The position numbers and the translations under genes were made by a program. The notes under the pieces were generated by a model. The model made no database searches, was not told the DNA's origin, and was given only the letters and a program-made list of their open reading frames with translations. 23,618 nucleotides of DNA, from NCBI GenBank assembly GCA_017381835.1, contig JAFOBK010000272.1, positions 1 to 23,618 of the forward strand, read 5' to 3'. The stretch comes from Oscillospiraceae bacterium (GTDB lineage Bacteria; Bacillota_A; Clostridia; Oscillospirales; Oscillospiraceae). Shown here piece after piece: positions 1 through 8,015 of the stretch (its first letter is position 1; each line of letters begins with the position of its first letter).

Positions 1-809
1 AGCTGCTTCAGCTTTGCCAGCTCCTGCTCATACTGCTTCAGCTGCAGGTTAAAGCGAGCCTGCTTCTCTTCAATGTAGAAAGAGTAGTTACCGGAATAGA
101 ACTCGGCATGACCATCCACAATTTCAATTACCCGATGGGCAATACGGTCCAGGAAGAAACGGTCATGGGAAATTGCCAAAACCGTACCCTTAAAGGCGTT
201 GATATAACTCTCCAGCCATTCCACACTGCGAAGATCCAGGTGGTTGGTAGGTTCGTCCAGCAGCAGAATGTCCGTCTTTTCCAGCAAAAGTCTTGCCAGG
301 TTCACTCTGGTCTTTTCACCACCGGAAAGGCTGTCAAACTCCTGGCTGCGCTGATCAGCAGTAATACCAAGGCCGTTGCAGACCTTGTCCACTTCCACAT
401 CCATATCATAACCGCCGCCGGCCTGGAAGCGGTTGACCAACGCATCATATTCCCGCAGAAGATCGTCTGTCACAGAAACAGACATCTTCTGTTCCAGCAC
501 TTCCATTTTCTTTTTAGCAGAAAGCAGATCCCGATAGGCAGAACGCAGTACATCCTCCACAGTATAGCCTTCCGGGAACCGGGGAATCTGAGAAATCAGA
601 CCCAGCCGCTTATTAGGATTAACAAAAACTTCGCCATCATCGTAGTCCATCTCGCCGGTCAGGATTTTCAGAAGTGTGGTCTTACCGCAGCCATTCCGGC
701 CCAGAATTGCCACGCACTCCCATTCCTGGATCTCAAACGAGAGTCCTTCCAGCAGGTTTTCGCCGATAACAAAGAATTTTGTTAAGTTTCTTACAGAAAT
801 GTCAATCAT
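1..809 (-). CDS. ABC-F family ATPase, N-terminal part (C-terminus outside window)
   Basis: The 269 visible residues form the first nucleotide-binding domain of an ABC-F protein: Walker A GRNGCGKTT (about 37-45), signature LSGGE (161-165), Walker B running into DEPTNHLD (185-192), and the switch His in ISHD (about 215). There are no membrane segments. After about residue 242 a charged helical stretch begins that looks like the linker before the second ABC domain. ABC-F proteins are soluble and most act on the ribosome (translation factors or antibiotic protection); which subgroup this is cannot be told from the N-terminal half. The start ATG has a GGAG six bases upstream and overlaps the rnmV stop by 8 bp (ATGATTGA), so the two are probably translationally coupled. 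The gene is cut by the left edge of the window, not visibly broken. Confidence 0.93.
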   Translation of the reverse strand, partial: MIDISVRNLTKFFVIGENLLEGLSFEIQEWECVAILGRNGCGKTTLLKILTGEMDYDDGEVFVNPNKRLGLISQIPRFPEGYTVEDVLRSAYRDLLSAKKKMEVLEQKMSVSVTDDLLREYDALVNRFQAGGGYDMDVEVDKVCNGLGITADQRSQEFDSLSGGEKTRVNLARLLLEKTDILLLDEPTNHLDLRSVEWLESYINAFKGTVLAISHDRFFLDRIAHRVIEIVDGHAEFYSGNYSFYIEEKQARFNLQLKQYEQELAKLKQ

Positions 810-1404
810 GGTCTTCTCCAAGCTGCGAAAGAATAAAACGCAGCTCATCCAATGTATATAGTAAATTTACTGCCTGCAGCAGCGCATTAGCGCTCATATG
901 CTCCGGCAGATCCAGTTTTTTCAAAAGTTTTTTCCGCAGGAAGCTGCTGTCAGCGCCGCCAGACAGGCCCAATTCCATCATATCCTGCTTGGTGATATTT
1001 CCTGCACTTCGGGTCTGTTCTTCTCCTATAACTGTAGCACCGGCCTTACGGAGGGCATCCAGGATCACCTGGGGTGTCATACCCTCAACACCAAGCTTTC
1101 CCTCTTTTCCCGGCGCTGCTTTTCGGCGCTCTTTACCGGGGATGTCAGGAATATAGGCATGGCGCAGATACTGCGCAGGAATTGCACCTTTCAAGAAATT
1201 GCGGATGACAAAGCCAGCTCCGTCAGAGTCCGTAAAAACAATAAGGCCTCTTGATTGGGCTACTTTTCTCAGAAGCTTCAGCTGCTGCTTATCTTTCATG
1301 ATACCGAAACCGGAGGTTTCCAGGATTGGCGCATCCACGATCTGAGAAAGCGTGTTCTTATCATAGCGGCCTTCTACAACGATAGCCTCTTTGATCTTAA
1401 GCAT
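802..1404 (-). CDS. rnmV: Ribonuclease M5 (5S rRNA maturation)
   Basis: A 200-residue TOPRIM protein matching RNase M5, which trims both ends of the 5S rRNA precursor in low-GC Gram-positives. The N-terminus LKIKEAIVVEGRYD carries the conserved TOPRIM Glu (residue 11), and FTDSDGAG (57-64) carries the acidic pair. The PGKEGKLGVEGMTP segment (about 109-122) fits the family's conserved G-(I/V)-E motif. B. subtilis M5 is slightly shorter (about 186). I chose the ATG at 1404, not the in-frame ATG at 1422, because GGGAGG lies six bases before 1404 and inside the longer frame, and because family members begin with (M)KIKE. The start overlaps the holA stop by 8 bp (ATGCTTAA), and its own stop overlaps the next gene by 8 bp. 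In Bacilli rnmV is usually next to ksgA; here it sits in the comEC-holA unit. Confidence 0.92.
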   Translation of the reverse strand: MLKIKEAIVVEGRYDKNTLSQIVDAPILETSGFGIMKDKQQLKLLRKVAQSRGLIVFTDSDGAGFVIRNFLKGAIPAQYLRHAYIPDIPGKERRKAAPGKEGKLGVEGMTPQVILDALRKAGATVIGEEQTRSAGNITKQDMMELGLSGGADSSFLRKKLLKKLDLPEHMSANALLQAVNLLYTLDELRFILSQLGEDHD

Positions 1405-2443
1405 TCCGAACCTCCCGTGCAAGCCCCATAATCAGAATTTCCAGGATCCGCTTGGGATCATCAAAGGAAGTTTTGATCTGACGATCACTTTCCAGTACCA
1501 ACTCAGCAGCCTTGGCATAAAAGGCAGCGCTAAAGTGTCCTGCCGCGTTCATGGTTTTTCTTGCCGGATAATCCGCAAGACCGCAAAGGCGCATCAAATC
1601 GGAAGCATTTTTGCCATTATCAAGTAGGGTTCTTGCTGTAGACATGCGGCGGAAATGTCCGCCGATTGCACCCAGAATCACCAGGGGTTCCTGCTGCATT
1701 TTTAAAAGCTGCTGCAGCTTCAGTAATGCGCCGCCATATTCTTCCTGGCTCAGCAGATCGGTCATCTGATAGACCACAGCGTCCAACACCGGCTCCGTGA
1801 CCGCATCGATATCGCTTCTGCGAATCTCGTCCGCGCCGGAATAAGCAATGATCTTGCTGATTTCTCCAGCCAAGGAGGTCATGGTACCATCGGTAATATC
1901 GATTAGATACGCACATAAATCGGGGTTGATCCGTTTGCCCGCTGCTGCAAAATGTCGGGTGATCCAGGTGATCAGATCACGCTGATTTTGCTTGGCGAAT
2001 TCAATCAGCTCACCGTTCTTATTGATAGCATCCCATAGCTTCTTCAGACGCTTATCGGGACGGAATACGGTGGTTTCGTAGGTGAAGACAACGGTACAGT
2101 AGTCGGGAATATCAGAGAAAATCTCCACCATGGCTTCCCGGTCACTCTCGTTCATTTTAAAGACATCTATCTCATCTACAACCACCATTGTACGCTCTGC
2201 CATCATGGGAAGATTTTCCACACAATCGGCAAACTCCCGCAAGTCAAAGGTTTCGGAAGTAAGCTTGTGGTAATTAAAGGACTCAGTCAGCTCATCGATG
2301 GTCACTTTCCGAAGCTGCTCAAGATAATGATGCAGGAGGAAAACTTCCTCACCATAGAAAAAGTAGAGTCTGCCGGGATCTTTGGCGCGGATCGCCTGCT
2401 TGAGCATATGCAAATTATCCGGCTGTTCCTGCTTTTTAGCCAT
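1397..2443 (-). CDS. holA: DNA polymerase III delta subunit (clamp loader)
   Basis: A 348-residue protein typical of HolA/YqeN, the delta subunit that opens the beta clamp during clamp loading. The N-terminal AAA+-like domain (about 20-150) has the degenerate nucleotide-binding region expected for delta: YFFYGEEVFLLHHYLEQL and, further on, MMAERTMVVVDEIDVF. The C-terminal collar region (about 215-340) includes LILGAIGGHFRRM, characteristic of the family. Full length, no gaps. The ribosome binding site AGGAGGTG spans the last codons and stop of comEC (ATTCAGGAGGTGA), six bases before the comEC-holA boundary, so translation is probably linked to comEC. The comEC-holA adjacency also occurs in B. 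subtilis, which supports both identifications. The final codons overlap rnmV. Confidence 0.95.
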   Translation of the reverse strand: MAKKQEQPDNLHMLKQAIRAKDPGRLYFFYGEEVFLLHHYLEQLRKVTIDELTESFNYHKLTSETFDLREFADCVENLPMMAERTMVVVDEIDVFKMNESDREAMVEIFSDIPDYCTVVFTYETTVFRPDKRLKKLWDAINKNGELIEFAKQNQRDLITWITRHFAAAGKRINPDLCAYLIDITDGTMTSLAGEISKIIAYSGADEIRRSDIDAVTEPVLDAVVYQMTDLLSQEEYGGALLKLQQLLKMQQEPLVILGAIGGHFRRMSTARTLLDNGKNASDLMRLCGLADYPARKTMNAAGHFSAAFYAKAAELVLESDRQIKTSFDDPKRILEILIMGLAREVRNA

Positions 2444-2449
2444 GGTGTT

Positions 2450-4699
2450 TCACCTCCTGAATGTAATTGTTCCTTGCAAGTCCGTCCGGTAGATTTCGCA
2501 ATTGAAATTAGACAGACGATTCAGTATTTCTTCTCTTGGATGTCCGTAAGGGTTATCTGCGCCCACGGAAATCACAACTGCAGCAGGCTGAGTTGCCATC
2601 AGCAGTTCTAAAGATGTAGCCTCATGAGATCCATGATGACCGGCAACCAGAACATCCAGTTTGGGAAGTTCTGCTTGTTTCAAAAGCGCACGCTCACCAA
2701 CGGCACTACGGTCACCGGTTATCAGTATATCACAATTTCCCGTCTGAAACAAGACACATACGCTGCTTTCATTGTCATCTAATCCGTCATTTCCAGGATA
2801 AAGTGTGATTTTTCCACCTGATATCGGAAGTTCGGAGATACCGCTGATCAGAGATATCTTACCTGCATGTGTCCGTAAAAGTTCCTCCCGGATTCCGTTG
2901 GAATCACCACGGTCTGGCATATAGATTTTGTCTGCGCCCACGCTGGTCAGCAGATTCAGAACTGCGCCTGCATGGTCTGTATCGTAATGGGTAAGAATCA
3001 CTCCATCCAGTCGGAATACTCCCATGCTCAGCAGGAAATTCGCCACTGTGTCGGCGGTGATACCGTCATGTTCTCCGCCGCAATCCACAAGATAACAGCC
3101 TCCCTCATGCTGCAGTAAAACACTCTGTCCCTGACCAACGTCGATGACCGAAACCCTTGTATCATCTGTTTTCGGCTCCAGCCAGGACATAGCGATACAG
3201 ACGCACAGCAAAACTGCAATGCAAGCTGCCGTCGTGAGCGGGTGTTTCTTCTTCAGGCAGAAAAATACGGCCAAAAGGACATAGGAAAACACCAGCCAAA
3301 AGACAATGTAAATACTATCCGTATAAACAGCTGACAGCGGGAATTTCGCCAAAAATCCGGAAAGAGCCAGCACATACCGAATAGGCCAGGAAAGAATCCA
3401 GCCAAGGAGCTTTCCAAAAGGCAGCCAAAGGGCACCCATCGCGCAGGTCAGCATGATACCATAGAAAACAAAAGAGATGATCCACAATGTCAACAAATTG
3501 GCCGGAATACTAACCAGGCTTACCATGCCGAAATAAACAGCACACAAAGGCGTTGTAACCACCATAGCACTGAGGGTAACTGATACAGAACCGACAATCC
3601 ATCGTATCAGCTTTGCACGGAAAGACTTTCCCTTGCTCTTCTTTTTCAGTTTTCCAAAAGAGATCAGATATTCGCTGACAGAAGCGCTGAAAGCAAAAAT
3701 ACCGATCATACAGCCTACCGATAATTGGAAGCCAACTGCAGTGACAGTTCTTGGGTTTACACCCAGAATCACAAGTACAGCAAAGGCCAGCGCTGTTGCC
3801 GGATCATATTCCTTATCCACCACCATGGAAAGCAACATTAGAAATTGCATCACGCAAGCTCGCACAATAGAGGGCGTAAAGCCTGCAACTGCAGCAAAGA
3901 AGATCAGAACCGGTGTACCAATCACCAGGTTCAGCACACGCTGATGGCCAAAGAGCAGATAGACAATCGCAAACAGGATTGAAACATGCAGACCTGAAAC
4001 CGCAATCACATGTCGAAGTCCTGTTACCTGAAAACTACGGTCATTTTGATAGCTCAGATCCGTACTGTCACCCAGCAGCAGCGCTTTGGCAAAGCCCGCT
4101 GTATCATCAGGAAATACCGCTTCCATGATGGAAAGCAGCTTATTTCGGAAAACCGAAGGATAGTCCCAAATTCTTAACATTCCTGCTGTTACCGTTACCT
4201 CGGACTTTTGGCTTGCCAACAGGAAAATACCCTTTCCCTGATGGTATGTAGCATCTTTTTGGTTCTCACCCGGAGTATAGCGCAGACGGAATTTACCTTC
4301 CACCACATCACCCGGCCGAATCTGTTGGACATCATCCAAATAGCAGCGCACCTGATAGGTTTTTCCATCAATCTCCGTGCGGCCATCAAATGCACAGCCG
4401 TATCCGGGATCAAAGTTATTATCTGCTGCTGTTATGGATAAGAAAACTGTTTCTCCGCTAAGATTTTGCGCATTGGACAGATAGATGCTATCATAACCCC
4501 AAAACCAAAGCAATCCCATGCTGCAGCCTAAAAGAAGCCATGCTGTGATTTTCGAAATTCTTTCCTGAGGTAAGAACAGAATAATTGCAGTGAATAAAAT
4601 GCAAATAGCCAGCAGCATAGGCCAAATGCCATAAAGGAAATAAGCACCCAAGGCACAAGCACCTGCAAAACCGATACCAAATAACATTAGTTTTCGCAT
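2450..4699 (-). CDS. comEC: ComEC/Rec2 family DNA-uptake channel protein
   Basis: A 749-residue membrane protein with the full ComEC architecture. Hydrophobic N-terminal helices (about 1-70) are followed by an extracytoplasmic domain with the DUF4131-like region (about 70-165). The Competence transmembrane domain (about 190-500) includes GLRHVIAVSGLHVSIL. A metallo-beta-lactamase-like domain (about 514-749) begins at VSVIDVGQGQS and carries HYDTDH (571-576) and GHHGSH (about 687-692). The family forms the inner-membrane channel that imports single-stranded DNA in natural transformation; the C-terminal domain may be the nuclease. Metal-binding residues look intact. The start ATG has GAGAGGAGGAAC a few bases upstream. 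No other competence gene is in the window, so whether the cell is transformable is unknown. It lies 31 bp past the alaS terminator with no room for a full promoter between them. Confidence 0.95.
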   Translation of the reverse strand: MRKLMLFGIGFAGACALGAYFLYGIWPMLLAICILFTAIILFLPQERISKITAWLLLGCSMGLLWFWGYDSIYLSNAQNLSGETVFLSITAADNNFDPGYGCAFDGRTEIDGKTYQVRCYLDDVQQIRPGDVVEGKFRLRYTPGENQKDATYHQGKGIFLLASQKSEVTVTAGMLRIWDYPSVFRNKLLSIMEAVFPDDTAGFAKALLLGDSTDLSYQNDRSFQVTGLRHVIAVSGLHVSILFAIVYLLFGHQRVLNLVIGTPVLIFFAAVAGFTPSIVRACVMQFLMLLSMVVDKEYDPATALAFAVLVILGVNPRTVTAVGFQLSVGCMIGIFAFSASVSEYLISFGKLKKKSKGKSFRAKLIRWIVGSVSVTLSAMVVTTPLCAVYFGMVSLVSIPANLLTLWIISFVFYGIMLTCAMGALWLPFGKLLGWILSWPIRYVLALSGFLAKFPLSAVYTDSIYIVFWLVFSYVLLAVFFCLKKKHPLTTAACIAVLLCVCIAMSWLEPKTDDTRVSVIDVGQGQSVLLQHEGGCYLVDCGGEHDGITADTVANFLLSMGVFRLDGVILTHYDTDHAGAVLNLLTSVGADKIYMPDRGDSNGIREELLRTHAGKISLISGISELPISGGKITLYPGNDGLDDNESSVCVLFQTGNCDILITGDRSAVGERALLKQAELPKLDVLVAGHHGSHEATSLELLMATQPAAVVISVGADNPYGHPREEILNRLSNFNCEIYRTDLQGTITFRR

Positions 4700-4730
4700 T
4701 TTCTGTTCCTCCTCTCTTCTTAATTAGGGA

Positions 4731-4761
4731 AAAGGCGCTGCCATAGATAGGCAGCGCCTTT
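4731..4761 (-). terminator. Intrinsic terminator after alaS
   Basis: A perfect 12-bp inverted repeat (AAAGGCGCTGCC / GGCAGCGCCTTT) with a seven-base loop begins six bases after the alaS stop. On the minus strand the hairpin ends in only four T residues before CCC, so termination may be incomplete. That would fit with comEC starting 31 bp further on without an evident promoter in between. Confidence 0.75.
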
Positions 4762-4765
4762 GAAA

Positions 4766-4795
4766 TTTAGATCTTGGAGCTGACGTAGTTGTCAA
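4766..4795 (-). promoter_or_regulatory. Candidate promoter inside the end of alaS (for comEC unit)
   Basis: A perfect -35 element TTGACA (4790-4795) lies in the last alaS codons, followed after 18 bases by TCTAAA (4766-4771), four of six matches to the -10 consensus. A start from here would fall at the foot of the terminator hairpin. The -35 is forced by the Val-Asp-Asn codons, so it may be chance. It is the only candidate I found for separate expression of comEC-holA-rnmV. Confidence 0.28.
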
Positions 4796-7403
4796 CCATT
4801 GCCAGAGCGTCGTCCAGCTTGGTAGCATCCTTGCCGCCGCCCATTGCGGAGTCGGGCTTACCGCCGCCGCTGCCGCCGCAAGCAGAGCAAACCAGCTTCA
4901 CCAGTTCGCCGGCCTTCATGCCCTTTGCGATGGCTTCCTTACCGCAGATTGCCAGGAAGGTGATCTTATCACCGGCAACAGTGGACAGAACAGCAACCAC
5001 ATTGGGAGCCTTGTCGCGGAGGGTATCACCCATCTGGCGCAGCTTGCCTGCATCAGCATCGGGGATATTTGCGGTAAAGACCTTCAGACCGCCAATTTCA
5101 TTTGCACCAACCAGGAAACGGTCAGCTGCACCGGCATTCTCCTTAGCCTTGAAGGACTCAATCGCCTTCTTAAGAGCCTTGATTTCCTCAACCTGGTTCT
5201 CCAGCTTGGTAGCCAGCTCAGCGGGCTTGGTCTTCAGAATTGCACAAGCGTTGTAAACGCGCTGACGGGTAACTTCCATCTCAGCCAGGCATGCCTTACC
5301 GGTAATAGCCTCAATACGGCGGACACCGGAAGCAACGGAAGCTTCGCTCTCAATACGGAAGGGGCCAACCTTAGCGGTATTGTTCAGGTGGGTACCGCCG
5401 CACAGTTCGATGGAGTAATCGCCCATGTTGACAACGCGGACAGTATCGCCGTACTTTTCGCTGAACAGAGCCATAGCACCCATGGCCTTAGCCTCATCGA
5501 TGGGCATTTCGCGGACATCAATGCCGTAGCCTTCCAGAACAGCAGACTGAACAATTGCGTCAATCTTTGCCAGTTCCTCAGCGGTCACTGCAGAATAATG
5601 GGTAAAGTCAAAGCGCAGACGGTCGGGCTCAACCAGAGAACCTGCCTGGTGGACATTATCGCCCAGGACGGAGGTCAGAGCCTTCTGCAGCAGGTGGGTT
5701 GCGGAGTGGGCACGCATGATAGCCTTACGGCGCTCCACATCGATAGAAGCGCAGACAATATCCTCGGTCTTGATAGTGCCGCGAACCATCTTGCCGCTAT
5801 GCAGGTACTTGCCGCCCTTGTCCTTCTGGACATTGGTAACTTCGAAACGGCTGTCGCCAACCAGGATCACACCATGGTCAGCAACCTGGCCGCCCATCTC
5901 AGCGTAGAAGGGAGTCTTGTCCAGGACAACGATACCGTTCTCACCGCCCGTGATGGAGCCGGTGACTTCCTCGCCGACACAAACAGCCAGAACCTTAGCT
6001 TCACAGACATTCACATCATAGCCAACAAAGTTGGTGGGAGTGGTATCCAGGCCCAGGTCGATGCCAGCCCAACCCAGGTCACCCAGAGCCTTGCGAGCCT
6101 CACGGGCGCGGATCTTATCCTCTTCTCTCTGACGGTAGTACTCGTCCATATCCAGAGTCATACCCTCATCCTCAACCATTTCCAGAGTCAGGTCGATGGG
6201 GAAACCGTAGGTAGCAGCCAGCAGGAATGCGTCAGCGCCGGAGAAGACGGTCTTGCCCTCTGCCTTGCAGGCAGCCAGCTTTTCATTATAGATAGCCATA
6301 CCGGTATCGATGGTCTTGCAGAAGTTCTCTTCTTCGATCTTCACGATACGGATGATGTAGTCAGCACGCTCACGCAGGTAGGTGTAGTGGGACTCGTTTT
6401 CCTTGATGACAGTCTCAACAACCTCGAACAGGAAGGGCTTGTTGACACCCAGGAGCTTACCATGACGGGCTGCACGGCGCAGCAGGCGGCGCAGAACGTA
6501 GCCGCGGCCTTCATTGGAGGGCAGAACGCCGTCTGCGATCATGAAGGTGGAAGCGCGGATATGGTCAGTGATAACACGAAGAGAAACGTCAGTCTTGGTG
6601 CTCTGGCCATAGGATGCGCCGGTGATAGCGGTCACATGGTTGGTGATGTTCATGACGGTGTCAACATCGAACAGGGAGTTCACATCCTGGCAGACAACAG
6701 CCAGACGCTCCAGGCCCATGCCGGTGTCGATATTCTTCTGCACCAGCTCGGTGTAGTTGCCCTGGCCGTCGTTGTCGAACTGGGAGAATACGTTGTTCCA
6801 AACTTCCATGAAGCGGTCGCACTCGCAGCCGACCTTGCAGTCGGGGCTGCCGCAACCGTACTTCTCACCGCGATCGTAGTAGATCTCAGAGCAGGGGCCG
6901 CAAGGACCGGAACCGTGCTCCCAGAAGTTATCCTTCTTACCGAAGCGGAAGATATTCTCTGCAGGGATGCCGATCTTCTTGTTCCAGATCTCGAATGCCT
7001 CTTCGTCATTCTCATAGATGGAAGGATACAGACGGTCTGCTTCCAGACCAACAACCTTGGTCAGGAACTCCCAGGACCAGGCAATTGCCTCTTCCTTGAA
7101 GTAATCACCGAAGGAGAAGTTGCCCAGCATTTCGAAGTAAGTGCCGTGACGGGCGGTCTTACCGATATTCTCGATATCGCCGGTACGGATGCACTTCTGG
7201 CAGGTACAGACTCTGCGGCGGGGAGGCTCCACTTCGCCCTTGAAGTAGGGCTTCATAGGTGCCATGCCGGAGTTGATCAGCAGCAGAGATGCATCATTCT
7301 GAGGGATCAGGGAGAAACTGGGCAGGCGCAGGTGCTCCTTGCTCTCAAAGAAAGACAGGAACATCTCACGCAGCTCGTTTACTCCGTAAGCTTTCTTAGC
7401 CAT
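4767..7403 (-). CDS. alaS: Alanine--tRNA ligase
   Basis: An 878-residue class II synthetase that charges tRNA-Ala. The N-terminal catalytic domain starts at AKKAYGVNELREMFLSFF and includes the characteristic RHGTYFEMLGNFSFGDYF segment (about 85-102). The editing domain has HSATH (566-570) and CGGTH (668-672), which together form the zinc site. A coiled-coil follows (about 710-755), and then the C-Ala domain with its glycine-rich GGSGGGKPDSAMGGG stretch. A Cys cluster near residues 184-195 (GCGSPDCKVGCEC) is seen in many clostridial AlaRS. Full length and intact. The start is ATG 7403, with GGAGG nine bases upstream; a TTG at 7418 would overlap that ribosome binding site. Expression is controlled by the upstream T-box leader. 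Confidence 0.98.
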   Translation of the reverse strand: MAKKAYGVNELREMFLSFFESKEHLRLPSFSLIPQNDASLLLINSGMAPMKPYFKGEVEPPRRRVCTCQKCIRTGDIENIGKTARHGTYFEMLGNFSFGDYFKEEAIAWSWEFLTKVVGLEADRLYPSIYENDEEAFEIWNKKIGIPAENIFRFGKKDNFWEHGSGPCGPCSEIYYDRGEKYGCGSPDCKVGCECDRFMEVWNNVFSQFDNDGQGNYTELVQKNIDTGMGLERLAVVCQDVNSLFDVDTVMNITNHVTAITGASYGQSTKTDVSLRVITDHIRASTFMIADGVLPSNEGRGYVLRRLLRRAARHGKLLGVNKPFLFEVVETVIKENESHYTYLRERADYIIRIVKIEEENFCKTIDTGMAIYNEKLAACKAEGKTVFSGADAFLLAATYGFPIDLTLEMVEDEGMTLDMDEYYRQREEDKIRAREARKALGDLGWAGIDLGLDTTPTNFVGYDVNVCEAKVLAVCVGEEVTGSITGGENGIVVLDKTPFYAEMGGQVADHGVILVGDSRFEVTNVQKDKGGKYLHSGKMVRGTIKTEDIVCASIDVERRKAIMRAHSATHLLQKALTSVLGDNVHQAGSLVEPDRLRFDFTHYSAVTAEELAKIDAIVQSAVLEGYGIDVREMPIDEAKAMGAMALFSEKYGDTVRVVNMGDYSIELCGGTHLNNTAKVGPFRIESEASVASGVRRIEAITGKACLAEMEVTRQRVYNACAILKTKPAELATKLENQVEEIKALKKAIESFKAKENAGAADRFLVGANEIGGLKVFTANIPDADAGKLRQMGDTLRDKAPNVVAVLSTVAGDKITFLAICGKEAIAKGMKAGELVKLVCSACGGSGGGKPDSAMGGGKDATKLDDALAMVDNYVSSKI

Positions 7404-7427
7404 AGGAAAAACCTCCAAAATAAATTA

Positions 7428-7667
7428 CAAATAAAAAAATAAACCCCGCCCACCAAATAGGGGCGAAGTTGTGCATCGCGGTACCACCCTAATTCACTGC
7501 ATAACGTAAATGCAGTATCTTAGCTGCTCTGTAACGGGAGCACCCGTTCCGGTCATCCCGGACGGCTTGGAAGTGGCTGGAAGAATCGTACACAAGGGGC
7601 TCTCACCTCTCCCCTCTCGCTTGGCTGCCGGTATTCTTCTTGGTTTCCGCAATGCCTTTGCATATCC
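7428..7667 (-). promoter_or_regulatory. T-box leader (alanine) controlling alaS
   Basis: Most of the 344-bp gap before alaS is a T-box riboswitch, which reads uncharged tRNA and lets transcription continue. The diagnostic T-box sequence AGGGTGGTACCGCG is on the minus strand at about 7490-7477; its UGGU would pair with the ACCA end of tRNA-Ala. Stem I has a GGGG/CCCC-closed distal loop containing GGUG (7596-7614) and a long stem AAGAAT/ATTCTT. The likely specifier is GCC (7577-7575), an alanine codon followed by A; a second GCC lies at about 7566, so the exact specifier is inferred. Smaller hairpins include ACGGG/CCCGT (7534-7547) and a seven-base-pair stem III (7496-7516). The leader ends in a terminator. 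Confidence 0.93.
7432..7470 (-). terminator. T-box terminator hairpin upstream of alaS
   Basis: On the minus strand AACTTCGCCC (7470-7461) pairs with GGGCGGGGTT (7451-7442), with two G-U pairs, and is followed by TTATTTTTTT. It begins 7 bases after the T-box motif, in the position where it would compete with the antiterminator. Confidence 0.85.
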
Positions 7668-7673
7668 TTAGAT

Positions 7674-7701
7674 ATTCTACCACAAAAGGTGAATTTGTCA
7701 A
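7674..7701 (-). promoter_or_regulatory. Promoter for the alaS T-box leader
   Basis: TTGACA (7696-7701), a 16-base spacer and TAGAAT (7674-7679), one mismatch from the sigma-A -10 consensus. Transcription would start near 7667, just ahead of the first T-box stem. It lies directly downstream of the terminator closing the pepF unit, so alaS is independently transcribed. Confidence 0.85.
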
Positions 7702-7711
7702 CTATTTTGCA

Positions 7712-7740
7712 TAAAAAAGGCCACCTATTACAGGTGACCT
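7712..7740 (-). terminator. Intrinsic terminator closing the pepF unit
   Basis: On the minus strand AGGTCACCT (7740-7732) pairs with AGGTGGCCT (7726-7718), nine pairs including one G-U, followed by TTTTTTAT. It begins 7 bases after the stop of the 88-residue gene. Confidence 0.88.
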
Positions 7741-7747
7741 TTCTTTT

Positions 7748-8014
7748 TTATACTTGCGCCTCCAACCAGGCTTTCATTGCAAGGCGGCCTTCTTCCGTCA
7801 TTGGGAAAGTTTCTTTGCCTTCCATTTCACTTTTTTCATAGCAGAAGATGCCGTGCCAGTATTCCGCGGTAATGGAGCTATTATCAAAATCCACTTCCTT
7901 GGGTGTGGCCATCTGCACATTGGGAACGATTTTAAAGCGCAGCATACCGCAGGAGCCGGTGAAGGAATTCTTCATGGCAAAGGTGTGAAGAGTGGGGATA
8001 AAAATGTCCGCCAT
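7748..8014 (-). CDS. Small conserved-looking protein of unknown function
   Basis: An 88-residue soluble protein that I cannot assign to a named family. It has no signal peptide or membrane segment. Visible features are a Phe-rich N-terminal half with FTGSCGMLRFKIVP (about 18-31), a middle segment ITAEYWHGIFCYEKSE (48-63), and an acidic C-terminal helix ending in MTEEGRLAMKAWLEAQV. The composition, with regular hydrophobic spacing, looks like a real folded domain. GGAGG lies six bases before the ATG and is formed by the last pepF codons; only one base separates the pepF stop from this ATG. It is followed at once by a terminator, so it is the last gene of a two-gene unit. A role linked to pepF is only a guess from context. 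Confidence 0.85.
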   Translation of the reverse strand: MADIFIPTLHTFAMKNSFTGSCGMLRFKIVPNVQMATPKEVDFDNSSITAEYWHGIFCYEKSEMEGKETFPMTEEGRLAMKAWLEAQV

Positions 8015-8015
8015 A

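Noticed and set aside
1405..1422. Longer start for rnmV at ATG 1422
   Set aside because: The ribosome binding site GGGAGG lies inside this extension, and family members start at the LKIKE segment.
7404..7418. TTG start for alaS at 7418
   Set aside because: It overlaps the GGAGG that positions ATG 7403, and the added residues are not part of the AlaRS fold.
5388..7442. A 684-codon open frame on the plus strand
   Set aside because: It lies exactly antisense to alaS, has no recognisable domain and no ribosome binding site; it arises from alaS rarely using codons whose complements are stops.
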